Source: Faecalibacterium sp. UBA1819 (GTDB lineage: Bacteria; Bacillota; Clostridia; Oscillospirales; Ruminococcaceae). From it: a stretch of DNA of 9,795 nucleotides. Position numbers and translations under genes: made by a program. The stretch spans positions 1 to 9,795 of the forward strand of contig DCEX01000010.1 in NCBI GenBank assembly GCA_002315015.1. Reading direction: 5' to 3'. Under the pieces are notes generated by a model. That model was not told where the DNA came from. It ran no database searches and worked only from the letters and a program-made list of their open reading frames with translations. This document shows, piece after piece, positions 1 through 6,326 of the stretch (its first letter is position 1; each line of letters starts with the position of its first letter).

Positions 1-524
1 TCCAGCGCAATGCCGCACAGCGGGCAGCGGTCAATTTCATTGTGGGTGGTAAAGTCTGCCGTGGCTGCATTTACGCCGCTGGTAAAGGTAATTTTGGCGA
101 TGTTCAGCTTATCTTTCAGCAGGTCATACACAATTTTAATCATGCCCTCTACGGTCATGGTTTCCTTGGTGACCACCAGACGGCAGTCCGGGTAAGCGGT
201 GGCCAGCTCTGTTTGAAAGGCGGGGCCTTTCATCTGATTTTGCGGTGCGCCGTCGCGGATGCCCTGCTCCTCGTATACTTTGAGAATGGCGGGAAGCAGC
301 GGGTCGTCCTCGCGCAGAATTAACGCATGGTCGAAATTCTTGAGAACCTCCCAAGCAGTCTTTTGAATTTCGTTGCAGGGGAACACCATATTGACGCCGG
401 GGTTCACGGTGTCCTCCACCTCGATGGTCAAAACACCGGTGTGACCGTGGAGATATTGCGCCTCTCCTTTAAATCCATAAAAACGGTGGGCATACTGTAA
501 ATCTAATGTTGTGATACTTCTCAT
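1..524 (-). CDS. Divergent QueD / 6-pyruvoyl-tetrahydropterin synthase family protein (3' end outside window)
   Basis: The gene begins at an ATG (522-524) behind a strong AAAGGAGG site (532-539). It reads 174 codons leftwards without a stop and leaves the window. The family converts dihydroneopterin triphosphate to a pterin such as 6-carboxytetrahydropterin, a step in queuosine synthesis. Visible landmarks are the three zinc-type histidines (H13 in YAHRF, H26 and H28 in HGH) and the Asp-His pair D65-H66 in NFDHAL. Two features are unusual. The canonical CxxxHGH cysteine is replaced (GEAQYLHGH, with Ala at the Cys position and Glu one residue before it). The conserved Glu near the family's C-terminus seems to be lost, with TFTSG where VKET is usual. 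The protein is also longer than the usual 120-140 residues and carries a CPLCG pair (C167, C170) that suggests an added metal-binding tail. Membership of the fold is fairly secure. The reaction is not, so no symbol is given. It is probably unrelated to the neighbouring pectin genes. Confidence 0.8.
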   Translation of the reverse strand, partial: MRSITTLDLQYAHRFYGFKGEAQYLHGHTGVLTIEVEDTVNPGVNMVFPCNEIQKTAWEVLKNFDHALILREDDPLLPAILKVYEEQGIRDGAPQNQMKGPAFQTELATAYPDCRLVVTKETMTVEGMIKIVYDLLKDKLNIAKITFTSGVNAATADFTTHNEIDRCPLCGIAL

Positions 525-552
525 GCAAAAACCTCCTTTAATTGAAATAGGG

Positions 553-568
553 AAAGCCAAAAGGCTTT
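553..568 (-). other. Small leader hairpin upstream of the QueD-like gene
   Basis: Six-base arms AAAGCC and GGCTTT enclose a 4-base loop, 13 bases before the AAAGGAGG site of the QueD-like gene as read on the minus strand. No U-run follows it, so it is not an intrinsic terminator. It may just be a leader structure. The symmetry is seen directly; any regulatory role is a guess. Confidence 0.35.
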
Positions 569-732
569 GTAACAAAATGGAATCGGTATTCTTTTTGTGT
601 TTTTAGAAACATCCTAACTTTTTCTGCCTTGTCCATCTCTCTTTGTTTGGCCTTAGTATACTGGAAACCGCCCGCTGTTTTCCGTGACCATATCACTAAA
701 TTTTTAAAAAAATACAATATTTTTATAAATAA

Positions 733-781
733 CAGCTTGTCGAAAAAGGTCACCGAAAAGTGGCCTTTTTCGACAGGCTGA
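733..781. repeat. Two inverted copies of a short dispersed motif (CTTTTTCGACARRCTG)
   Basis: The motif appears on the minus strand at 733-748 and on the plus strand at 765-781, forming the arms of the hairpin at 734-779. A third copy is at 9774-9790. All copies lie next to transcription ends, which suggests a family of short intergenic repeats in this genome. Only three copies are visible here. Confidence 0.5.
734..779. terminator. Strong 20-bp-arm hairpin downstream of the pectin operon
   Basis: Bases 734-753 and 760-779 are inverted copies with only two mismatches and a 6-base loop (754-759). The core is GTCGAAAAAGG / CCTTTTTCGAC. It lies 22 bases past the stop of the methylesterase gene and is the best candidate 3' end for that operon. 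No long U-run follows it on the minus strand, so it could act with the adjacent hairpin at 781-801, or protect the RNA 3' end rather than terminate alone. Its arms contain copies of a short motif that recurs at 9774-9790. Confidence 0.6.
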
Positions 782-801
782 AAGCTTTTCCAAAAAGCTT
801 T
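781..801. other. Second hairpin at the end of the pectin operon
   Basis: AAAGCTTTT (781-789) and AAAAGCTTT (793-801) form 9-base arms around a 3-base loop. The hairpin directly abuts the TAA stop of the methylesterase gene (802-804) and is followed by a T-run on the plus strand. Together with the larger hairpin at 734-779 it forms a double-hairpin 3' end. The symmetry is plain; its role as part of the terminator is inferred. Confidence 0.5.
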
Positions 802-1728
802 TTAAAACGTTATTTTTTGCAAAACAGCGTCACAATGCGCCCTGCTTTGTGCTTGCAGCTGACGCACCTGCTGCTCTGTCGCCGCTTTGCAAAACGGCGG
901 CGTTTGCGCGGCTGGATACTGAATGAATGTATAGGTCTGCGCTTGTTCCGCCCAAGGGTCAAAGGCAGTCTCGGCCAGCGCATTGCCTGTTTCACAGAAT
1001 AAAAAGGCCGCCTTTCCCTCACTTCTCCACGGGCGCGCCAACCGCAGAGAACCCGGCTCGTCGGCAGAAAACATACATCGTTCAAATACCATGCCAAGCC
1101 CGTCTGCCTTCCCACTGGGTGCGGCGGCAAAGCCGCTTCTTTGGCCGACGGCGTGAATTTGGCAGCGCGAAAACACCGCGTCCGCCCCGCCGAACATAAA
1201 ATCGACATCGCCCAAAATTTCACACGCCTCATAGTACTGGCGCGACGGCACGCGCGGGGCAAACTGCCGCGGGCCTAAAAAGCCGTCGGGCTGGCGCTCT
1301 TTGTCCGGCAGCGGACCCATAAACAGCGTATCTTGATACGATTTCAGCCGTACATTTTTGAGATGCGCCGTTTCGCTGTACACCGCCAGCGCAATGGCCT
1401 GCCCGTGCTGCTCGCCCCGTCCCGCCGTGTTTTCCACGGTTAAGTTTTCCATACACAGCAGCTTCCCGTCAAAACACGCGGTATAACTGCGAAACGTTCC
1501 TGTTTTGCGCCCGTCGGGATGCGGGTGAAACCCGCCGTCATGCCATCGGATGACGGTTTTATCCATCCCCTGTCCAATGACGCGCACCGCCGGGTGCTCA
1601 CAAAACACCTTTTCCTCAAACACTTGGGCAGCTAAAACCAGCGTCAGCGGATGGGCCGGGTCGGAGGCGGAAAGAGCCGCGCCGATGGTGGCAAAATCAC
1701 CGCCGCGGCCTACGCTTACCCGCTGCAT
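802..1728 (-). CDS. Pectin methylesterase, carbohydrate esterase family 8, cytoplasmic
   Basis: This 308-residue enzyme is predicted to remove methyl esters from galacturonate residues of pectin fragments, giving methanol and free carboxylates. The CE8 beta-helix signatures appear in order: FEEKV near the N-terminus, GQAIAL (Q110), YQDTL (Q132, D133), GDVDFMFG (D176) and RPW (R232, W234). These match the oxyanion Gln, the two catalytic Asp and the substrate-binding Arg/Trp, so it looks active. About 20 extra residues lie between QDTL and DFMFG compared with the plant-pathogen enzymes. There is no signal peptide, so it should act inside the cell on imported oligomers. The ATG at 1726-1728 is chosen because it starts directly before the conserved VSVGRGGDF strand. 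It overlaps the upstream isomerase gene by 13 bases and has no clear ribosome binding site, so translation is probably coupled. A TTG at 1809 would add 27 residues that look like out-of-frame sequence of the upstream gene. It is the last gene of the four-gene pectin operon. Confidence 0.9.
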   Translation of the reverse strand: MQRVSVGRGGDFATIGAALSASDPAHPLTLVLAAQVFEEKVFCEHPAVRVIGQGMDKTVIRWHDGGFHPHPDGRKTGTFRSYTACFDGKLLCMENLTVENTAGRGEQHGQAIALAVYSETAHLKNVRLKSYQDTLFMGPLPDKERQPDGFLGPRQFAPRVPSRQYYEACEILGDVDFMFGGADAVFSRCQIHAVGQRSGFAAAPSGKADGLGMVFERCMFSADEPGSLRLARPWRSEGKAAFLFCETGNALAETAFDPWAEQAQTYTFIQYPAAQTPPFCKAATEQQVRQLQAQSRAHCDAVLQKITF

Positions 1729-2537
1729 AACGCTTGCAAAAATGCCGCTTCGGCTTTGCCGTTGTGCGGGTCGGCTTCTTCGCGAATGACATGCAGCGGT
1801 TTTTGACAAGCCTTTAACTGGCTGAACAAATAAGGATAATCCACCACGGACTGCTCAAAGCCGCACTTTTTCAGCTCGCCGTTTTCCACACGAATTCCCT
1901 TCATGTGGACAACTTCAATGGCGCTGCCGAAATAGTCAAAACAGACATCCCACAACGCCTTTTGGCTGTGTACATGACGCGGCTGGAACAAGTTGACGGG
2001 GTCGAACGTAATGGCAAGCCACGGGGTGGCGAAGTCTTTCAGCAGCTGCTTTGCCAGCTGAGGGCTGGAAAGCGTGTGATAAAACACAGGTTCCACACAC
2101 ACTTTCAGCCGGTACTCCTCTGCCGTGGGCAGAATTTCCTCCAGCGAACGGTACAGGCTTTTCAGCGCGTCTTCGGGCGCGGCGTCCGGCTGTTTATGAA
2201 ACGGGGTAGTTTCGGTGGCGACATTGGCCACACCCGTTTCTTTCGCCACCTTTAATCCGGTTAAAAACTGCGCCACCGCCTTGCTGCGCTCGGCTTCGTC
2301 TACCATGCCAAGCTCCATGTAAACGCCCAGCGTGTTGATGGCAAGCTTATTTTCACGCAGTGCCGCCGTGGTTTGCGCAACCATCTCGGGGGTTACGTCA
2401 TCGTAACTCGACACCCCGGCAATCGCTTTTTGATAGGCCAGCATCACCGCTTGGTAGCCGTCTTTTGCAATGCGGGAAAAGAGCGCTTCGGGCGCATCTT
2501 TTCCGTAATCGTGACTGCGTACACCAACTGTCAGCAT
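1716..2537 (-). CDS. Sugar (phosphate) isomerase/epimerase, xylose-isomerase-like TIM barrel
   Basis: This 273-residue protein has the length and pattern of the AP-endonuclease-2 / xylose-isomerase-like superfamily, whose members (for example IolE) act on sugars or sugar acids with a divalent metal. A plausible metal quartet can be read: E149 (VCVEPV), D179 (ITFDPVN), H211 (VVHMKG) and E253 or E254 (VIREE). There is no signal peptide or membrane segment. It starts at an ATG (2535-2537) with a GGAGG about 9 bases upstream, and its start overlaps the stop of the GH105 gene by 7 bases (ATGCTGA), indicating translational coupling. Its position between a glycoside hydrolase and a pectin methylesterase suggests that it handles a monosaccharide released in the cytoplasm, such as galacturonate, an unsaturated-uronate product (5-keto-4-deoxyuronate) or rhamnose. 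The sequence alone does not identify the substrate. Confidence 0.8.
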   Translation of the reverse strand: MLTVGVRSHDYGKDAPEALFSRIAKDGYQAVMLAYQKAIAGVSSYDDVTPEMVAQTTAALRENKLAINTLGVYMELGMVDEAERSKAVAQFLTGLKVAKETGVANVATETTPFHKQPDAAPEDALKSLYRSLEEILPTAEEYRLKVCVEPVFYHTLSSPQLAKQLLKDFATPWLAITFDPVNLFQPRHVHSQKALWDVCFDYFGSAIEVVHMKGIRVENGELKKCGFEQSVVDYPYLFSQLKACQKPLHVIREEADPHNGKAEAAFLQALCSG

Positions 2538-3694
2538 TCTTCTGCCTCCGCTTTTTCAATGTTCAAAATTTCAGTAAATGCCAGCACCAGCGGGCCAACG
2601 CCTTTTGCCTCATTTTCCACCACCGGCTCGCTGAAATAATACTCCAAACTACCGTCGCGGTGGTCTTTTCCGCCAAGACCTGCCACCAGACAGATGCCGC
2701 CAAGGCGCAATTTTCCGTTTTCATCTTTTGAGAGATAACGTTCCGTTGTACCCCAGAAAGCCTTTTCGCCGTAAGCACGGTAGCGTTTGGGCAAAAAGCC
2801 CAGACGCACGGCCTTCATCACGCCGTAAGCAAACAGCGCACTGCCGCTGGTTTCCAGATAGTTTTTCTCGTGGTCAGGCCGGTTGATAATTTGATAGAAC
2901 ATGCCCGACTCGTGCTGCCACGGCAGCCAAGCGTCCACCAGCGCCCGCAGCTGTGCCTGCACGGTGCGGTATTCGTAGTAAAGCTGCTCATCCATCACTT
3001 CCAGCGTGTCCACCAGCGCCACCACATACCAGCCCAACGCACGCAGCCAGAAGTTTTCACTGCATCCCGTTTCGGGGTTGGCCCAGTACATCTCGCGGCT
3101 TTCGTCGTAGCCGTGATAGAATAAGCCCGTTTTCTCGTCGCGCATCAAGCGCACCACATTGCAGAACTGACGAAAGCTGTCCAAGCAGCCGCGCATTCGG
3201 TTGTACGTTGTTTCATACTGCACATAGAACGGCTGCGCCATATAAAGACCATCCAGCCAAACCTGATTGGGATAGATTTTCTTGTGCCAGAAATTGCCCT
3301 CTTTGGTGCGGGGCATGGTTTCCAGCTGCGAGCGCACCACGTCCATCGCTTTTCGGTATTTCTCTTTTCCCGTGCGCTCATATAAGGCAAACAGGTTTTT
3401 GCCGGGGTTGACGTTGTCGAGGTTATATTCTTCAGGCGAATAGGTGCGGATGCTGCCGTCCTCCTGCACATACCAGCCTACAAAACGGTCGGCAAAATCA
3501 AGATACTTTTGCTCGCCCGTCATACGGTGCAGCGCCAAAACGGCAGTCATCATGCAGCCGTCGATATAATTCCAGCGGTTTTCCTCGCCGCTGCGGATTT
3601 TTTCAATATTCCAAAGCGGGTTTTGTGCGTCGGAGCCTTCCAGCAGCTGATCCACATACTGTGCCAACATGGTAATCGTTTCCTGATGTGTCAT
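2531..3694 (-). CDS. Unsaturated rhamnogalacturonyl/galacturonyl hydrolase, GH105 family
   Basis: This 387-residue protein resembles YteR/YesR. These (alpha/alpha)6-barrel enzymes hydrate the double bond of the 4,5-unsaturated uronate left at the non-reducing end by pectate or rhamnogalacturonan lyases, releasing that sugar. Diagnostic segments are DGCMMTAVLALHRMTG (45-60), YNLDNVNPG (D93) and VWLDGLYM, whose D148 corresponds to the catalytic Asp of YteR. These are followed by GLFYHGYDESR and the aromatic NFWLRALGWYV segment. It has no signal peptide and is therefore cytoplasmic, like YteR. The ATG at 3692-3694 follows an AAGGGGGAAAG site. Only 13 bases separate it from the upstream GH28 gene, and its stop overlaps the next gene. 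Because it acts on lyase products although no lyase is encoded here, the substrate must come from a lyase encoded elsewhere or from other organisms. Whether it prefers rhamnose- or galacturonate-linked products cannot be told. Confidence 0.92.
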   Translation of the reverse strand: MTHQETITMLAQYVDQLLEGSDAQNPLWNIEKIRSGEENRWNYIDGCMMTAVLALHRMTGEQKYLDFADRFVGWYVQEDGSIRTYSPEEYNLDNVNPGKNLFALYERTGKEKYRKAMDVVRSQLETMPRTKEGNFWHKKIYPNQVWLDGLYMAQPFYVQYETTYNRMRGCLDSFRQFCNVVRLMRDEKTGLFYHGYDESREMYWANPETGCSENFWLRALGWYVVALVDTLEVMDEQLYYEYRTVQAQLRALVDAWLPWQHESGMFYQIINRPDHEKNYLETSGSALFAYGVMKAVRLGFLPKRYRAYGEKAFWGTTERYLSKDENGKLRLGGICLVAGLGGKDHRDGSLEYYFSEPVVENEAKGVGPLVLAFTEILNIEKAEAEEC

Positions 3695-3707
3695 CGCTCT
3701 TTCCCCC

Positions 3708-5279
3708 TTAAACCGTTACATTCTTTTGCTCAAAGTGCTCCACGCCTTCGCACTGAATCGGCTCGCCGCGCCAGCCTTGAATCGTGACGTTTTCCAGCGT
3801 GAGGCAGCGCACATTGCGCGCCAGCATTCCAAGATGAGACACGTCGTCAAAATCATCCATCATCGCCGCTTGACCGGGCTGTGCATCTTCCGCAAAGGAA
3901 ATAGAGAAATCCTTCATCGAAATGCGCTCGATGGGGCGTTCCGGCAGGCCGTAGAAGAAGCCGCCCGCCACTTCGCAGTTTTTGCAAACGATGTTTTCAC
4001 ATTCCAAACTTCCCACGGCGGGCGTCATTTTGTCTACCGGCAGTTTTTCTTTGCTGCGCACATGCTCGCTGTGGCCGTCCGGGTCGCAGAAATAGAACAT
4101 GTTAATGACAAACGGCGTTTTTACTCCATCCATGTGTACGTTTCTGAAGTGCAAATCGGTCAGCAGGCTGCAATCGCCGCGTCCGCGCCGTGTTTTCAGC
4201 CGCAGACCGCGGTCGGTGTTGTGCATCAGGCACTTTTCCACCCAAAGTCCATACACACCGGAAGAAATTTCACTGCCGACAACCACCGCGCCATGGCCGC
4301 GCTCCAAAAGGCAGTTGCGGATTTGCAGATTGCGGCACGGCTGATGATGCACGGAGCCCATGTAATACTTGCCGCTTTTGATGGCGATGCAGTCGTCACC
4401 GACAGAGATTTTCACGCCTAAAAGACGCACATTTTCGCAGGATTCCGGGTCAAAGCCGTCGGTGTTGGGCACATCGGGCGGGTTTTGAATCAGCAAATCA
4501 AGCACATCTACGCCCTTGCAGTAATACGGATGCACCGTCCAGCTGGGGCTGTTCTGCACCGTGACGCCCACGAGAGAAACGTTTTCGCAGCGGTTAAAAA
4601 ACACCGTGCGCGGACGCCACGCAATGCGGCGGACAAAGCGGTTTTCCCACCAGTCGGACGCCTGCGCGTTGGCGTCGATAACGCCTTCGCCGATTACGGC
4701 GGTATTTTGAATGCCGATGCCGGTAATCAGCGAGGCAAAGCAGTCGATGGGGTTGCCCTCCCATGTGCCGAAGTTGATTTCCCGGTCATCGTCACCGATA
4801 ATCATGCCCGGCAAAACGGGATATTTTGCACGCTCGCTTGCGCCCAGCAGCACAGCGCCTTTTTCCAGATAAATCGTGACGTTGGAGGTTAAAAACAGCG
4901 GGTAAGTCAAATAGCGGCCTTTCGGAAAATACACGGTGCCGCCCGCCGGACAAGCGCTGATGGCCGCTTGCAGACATGCGGTGCATTCGGTTTTGCCGTC
5001 ATTTGCCGCGTGAAAACGTGTCACATCCAAAAAGGCGGATTCCGTTTTGGTCTTAAAATGACACTCGCCGGCTTGTGTGCCGTCCTTTGCACTGACGCGG
5101 ATGAAGTAAACGGTATCCGGCTGCAAGCGGTACAAAGAAAACACGTTTTTATTTCCTGTCATATACAGGGTATGATTGACGTACACCTCATACTCAAAGT
5201 CGGCATAGTACGGCGTATTGGTTTCAATTTCCAACACAGCCGCACGCGAAAAAATGGCTTGTACAGTCACTTTCAGCAT
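3708..5279 (-). CDS. Polygalacturonase, GH28 family, probably exo-acting and cytoplasmic
   Basis: This 523-residue protein is predicted to hydrolyse alpha-1,4-linked galacturonate chains. Residues 1-80 look like a fibronectin-III-like beta domain, as in exo-polygalacturonases of the PehX type. A parallel beta-helix follows, starting near FLDVTRFHAANDGK. All GH28 active-site motifs are present: NTDG (D274), GDDC (D295, D296), GHG (H329) and RLK (R360, K362). The N-terminal domain and overall length favour an exo enzyme that trims ends of oligogalacturonides; this is family-level inference. There is no signal peptide. The ATG at 5277-5279 is preferred because AGGAAGG lies about 9 bases upstream. 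A GTG at 5411 would add 44 low-complexity residues and read through the divergent promoter and into the opposite gene. It is the first gene of the pectin operon and starts 104 bases from the divergently transcribed AraC gene. Confidence 0.93.
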   Translation of the reverse strand: MLKVTVQAIFSRAAVLEIETNTPYYADFEYEVYVNHTLYMTGNKNVFSLYRLQPDTVYFIRVSAKDGTQAGECHFKTKTESAFLDVTRFHAANDGKTECTACLQAAISACPAGGTVYFPKGRYLTYPLFLTSNVTIYLEKGAVLLGASERAKYPVLPGMIIGDDDREINFGTWEGNPIDCFASLITGIGIQNTAVIGEGVIDANAQASDWWENRFVRRIAWRPRTVFFNRCENVSLVGVTVQNSPSWTVHPYYCKGVDVLDLLIQNPPDVPNTDGFDPESCENVRLLGVKISVGDDCIAIKSGKYYMGSVHHQPCRNLQIRNCLLERGHGAVVVGSEISSGVYGLWVEKCLMHNTDRGLRLKTRRGRGDCSLLTDLHFRNVHMDGVKTPFVINMFYFCDPDGHSEHVRSKEKLPVDKMTPAVGSLECENIVCKNCEVAGGFFYGLPERPIERISMKDFSISFAEDAQPGQAAMMDDFDDVSHLGMLARNVRCLTLENVTIQGWRGEPIQCEGVEHFEQKNVTV

Positions 5280-5383
5280 AAAAAACCTTCCTATCCACCG
5301 CGTTTCGCGGTTGTTGTTGTTCAAGTTATTTGATATACTATTTTTAAAACACTGGTTTTCCATTAGAACGGAGGGACAGCGGC
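5280..5383. promoter_or_regulatory. Divergent promoter region between the pectin operon and the AraC regulator
   Basis: This 104-base AT-rich spacer must hold start signals for both directions. On the plus strand, TTGTTG (5311-5316), a 17-base gap and TATACT (5334-5339) make a good housekeeping promoter for the AraC gene. On the minus strand there is a -10-like TATATC (complement of 5332-5337) but no good -35, as expected for an activator-dependent promoter. The two -10 regions lie on top of each other, so the promoters would compete. A short inverted repeat AAAAC/GTTTT (5346-5359) sits where an activator upstream of the pectin operon would bind. The assignments rest on consensus matching only. 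Confidence 0.55.
5297..5311 (-). other. Short GC-rich inverted repeat in the leader of the pectin operon
   Basis: ACCGCG and CGCGGT flank a 3-base loop, a few bases before the AGGAAGG site of the GH28 gene. It would form a small hairpin at the 5' end of the pectin mRNA. It also overlaps the first base of the candidate -35 of the divergent AraC promoter, so it could be a DNA operator instead. The repeat is seen directly; its function is unknown. Confidence 0.4.
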
Positions 5384-6223
5384 ATGGTGAGAGAAGTGGT
5401 CTTTGCACCACATTATGATTTTTTTGTAAGCTGGACGCGCCGTCTTAGACGACATAATATGAGCAGTTTTCACCTGCATCATAAATACGAAATTTACTAT
5501 CAGTGTGAAGGTACACGCCGCTTTTATATTGATGATTCGGTATACAACATCAGCCCGGGGGGCATTGTTTTAATTCGGCCCAACGAAGTGCACAAAAGTG
5601 TGAATATTGACGATAACCCACACGAGCGATATGTGCTGAACTTCAGCGAACAATATCTGCAAAAATTATTTCAAACCTTTGAGGGCGTCGACTTTTTAGC
5701 ATGTTTCCACGGCCGCATTCATGTGCTGAACGCGCCTCCCCAGCAGCATACGCGCATTGGCTATTTGATGAAACAGCTGTGGGAGCTGGACGGAAAGAAC
5801 CGCCCGGAGGACGAAGCCCTGCGGAAAATGCGTCTGGCAGAAATGCTGATTTTGCTTAAAGAAATTGCACAGGAATATCAGCCGCAGACACCCAGCCAAC
5901 TCAACAAAACCGTAGAGCAGGTGCAAACCTACATTCATAAGCATTACACACAGCCCTTGACGCTTTCGGGCATTGCGGCGGAATTTTATGTAAGCCCCGC
6001 CTATCTATCGCGCTTGTTCAAAAAGCATTTAAGCTTGAGCTTTATTGAATATGTGAACAGTGTGCGCACTGCTGCCGCACGAAAAATGCTGGAGCAGACC
6101 GACAAAAAAATTTCTGTGGTGGCCGAAGAATGCGGCTTTTCCACCACGGCGCACTTCAGCCGGCTGTTCAAGGAATACACCGGTATGCCGCCCCAAAAAT
6201 ACCGCAAATTTTATCATCAATAA
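5384..6223 (+). CDS. AraC-family transcriptional regulator with cupin sensor domain
   Basis: This 279-residue protein has the classical two-part layout. The N-terminal AraC-type cupin (about residues 20-110) includes FHLHHKYEIYY and GGIVLIRPNEVH and would sense a sugar or sugar acid. The C-terminal AraC/XylS DNA-binding domain (about 172-279) has two helix-turn-helix units: one around LTLSGIAAEFYVSPAYLSRL (193-212) and one around ISVVAEECGFSTTAHFSRLF (243-262), followed by the family signature YTGMPPQKYRK. The ATG at 5384 has GGAGGG at 5370-5375; M26 is a less likely start because it would cut into the cupin. It is divergent from the pectin enzyme operon and convergent with the importer operon, so it is most simply a local activator responding to a pectin breakdown product. 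The inducer and binding site are not known. Its own promoter has near-consensus boxes, which suggests constitutive low-level expression. Confidence 0.92.
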   Translation: MVREVVFAPHYDFFVSWTRRLRRHNMSSFHLHHKYEIYYQCEGTRRFYIDDSVYNISPGGIVLIRPNEVHKSVNIDDNPHERYVLNFSEQYLQKLFQTFEGVDFLACFHGRIHVLNAPPQQHTRIGYLMKQLWELDGKNRPEDEALRKMRLAEMLILLKEIAQEYQPQTPSQLNKTVEQVQTYIHKHYTQPLTLSGIAAEFYVSPAYLSRLFKKHLSLSFIEYVNSVRTAAARKMLEQTDKKISVVAEECGFSTTAHFSRLFKEYTGMPPQKYRKFYHQ

Positions 6224-6224
6224 G

Positions 6225-6260
6225 AAAGCCCCACCGCGTCTGCCGGTGGGGCTTTGTTTG
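6225..6260. terminator. Bidirectional intrinsic terminator between AraC gene and importer operon
   Basis: AAAGCCCCACCG (6225-6236) and CGGTGGGGCTTT (6244-6255) are perfect 12-base arms around a 7-base loop. The hairpin begins two bases after the TAA of the AraC gene and is followed by a T-rich stretch (TTTGTTTGTCTC) on the plus strand. On the minus strand it is followed by CTTATT. Because the flanking genes converge, it can serve both. It lies about 70 bases beyond the stop of the last permease gene. Confidence 0.85.
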
Positions 6261-6273
6261 TCTCACTGCACAT

Positions 6274-6309
6274 GGAATGGCAACCGCCTGACTAGGCCGT
6301 GCCATTTCC
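6274..6309 (-). other. Imperfect nested hairpin in the 3' untranslated region of the importer operon
   Basis: GGAATGGCA (6274-6282) pairs with TGCCATTTCC (6300-6309), with one extra T. Inside it, GCCT (6286-6289) pairs with AGGC (6294-6297). It lies between the last permease gene and the shared terminator. No U-run follows in either direction, so it is not a terminator by itself. It may be a 3' mRNA structure. Confidence 0.4.
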
Positions 6310-6326
6310 CCCGATCCGTTTAGGCG

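Larger units (their letters stand above)
525..801. other. AT-rich intergenic region between the pectin operon and the QueD-like gene
   Basis: These 277 bases hold no convincing gene. On the minus strand they contain the 3' end of the pectin operon transcript, with hairpins at 734-779 and 781-801, and then the promoter and leader of the QueD-like gene. A TATACT-like hexamer (AGTATACT around 656-663) could be a -10 box, but no matching -35 is clear. I looked for a preQ1 riboswitch, which often precedes queuosine genes in Bacillota, and did not recognise one. A small hairpin at 553-568 (AAAGCC, 4-base loop, GGCTTT) lies in the leader just before the ribosome binding site. Confidence 0.6.

Noticed and set aside
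525..660. preQ1 riboswitch before the QueD-like gene
   Set aside because: I looked for the compact preQ1-I pattern (a short stem, C-rich loop and A-rich tail ahead of the ribosome binding site) and found no convincing match; only a small AAAGCC/GGCTTT hairpin is present.
538..753. Minus-strand open frame of 71 codons in the 525-801 spacer
   Set aside because: It starts inside the hairpin at 734-779, has low-complexity AT-rich composition, no ribosome binding site, and ends exactly where the real site of the QueD-like gene begins. It looks like chance.
3726..4421. Plus-strand open frame (231 codons) opposite the GH28 gene
   Set aside because: The minus strand encodes a complete GH28 enzyme with every catalytic motif; the antisense frame has no family features.
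5011..5024. Possible CcpA cre site (TGAAAACGTGTCAC)
   Set aside because: It breaks the consensus at a conserved T and lies deep inside the GH28 coding sequence, about 260 bases from the start.
5280..5411. 44-residue N-terminal extension of GH28 from a GTG at 5411
   Set aside because: It would cover the whole divergent promoter region and overlap the AraC gene, has no signal-peptide character, and the internal ATG at 5279 has a good AGGAAGG site.
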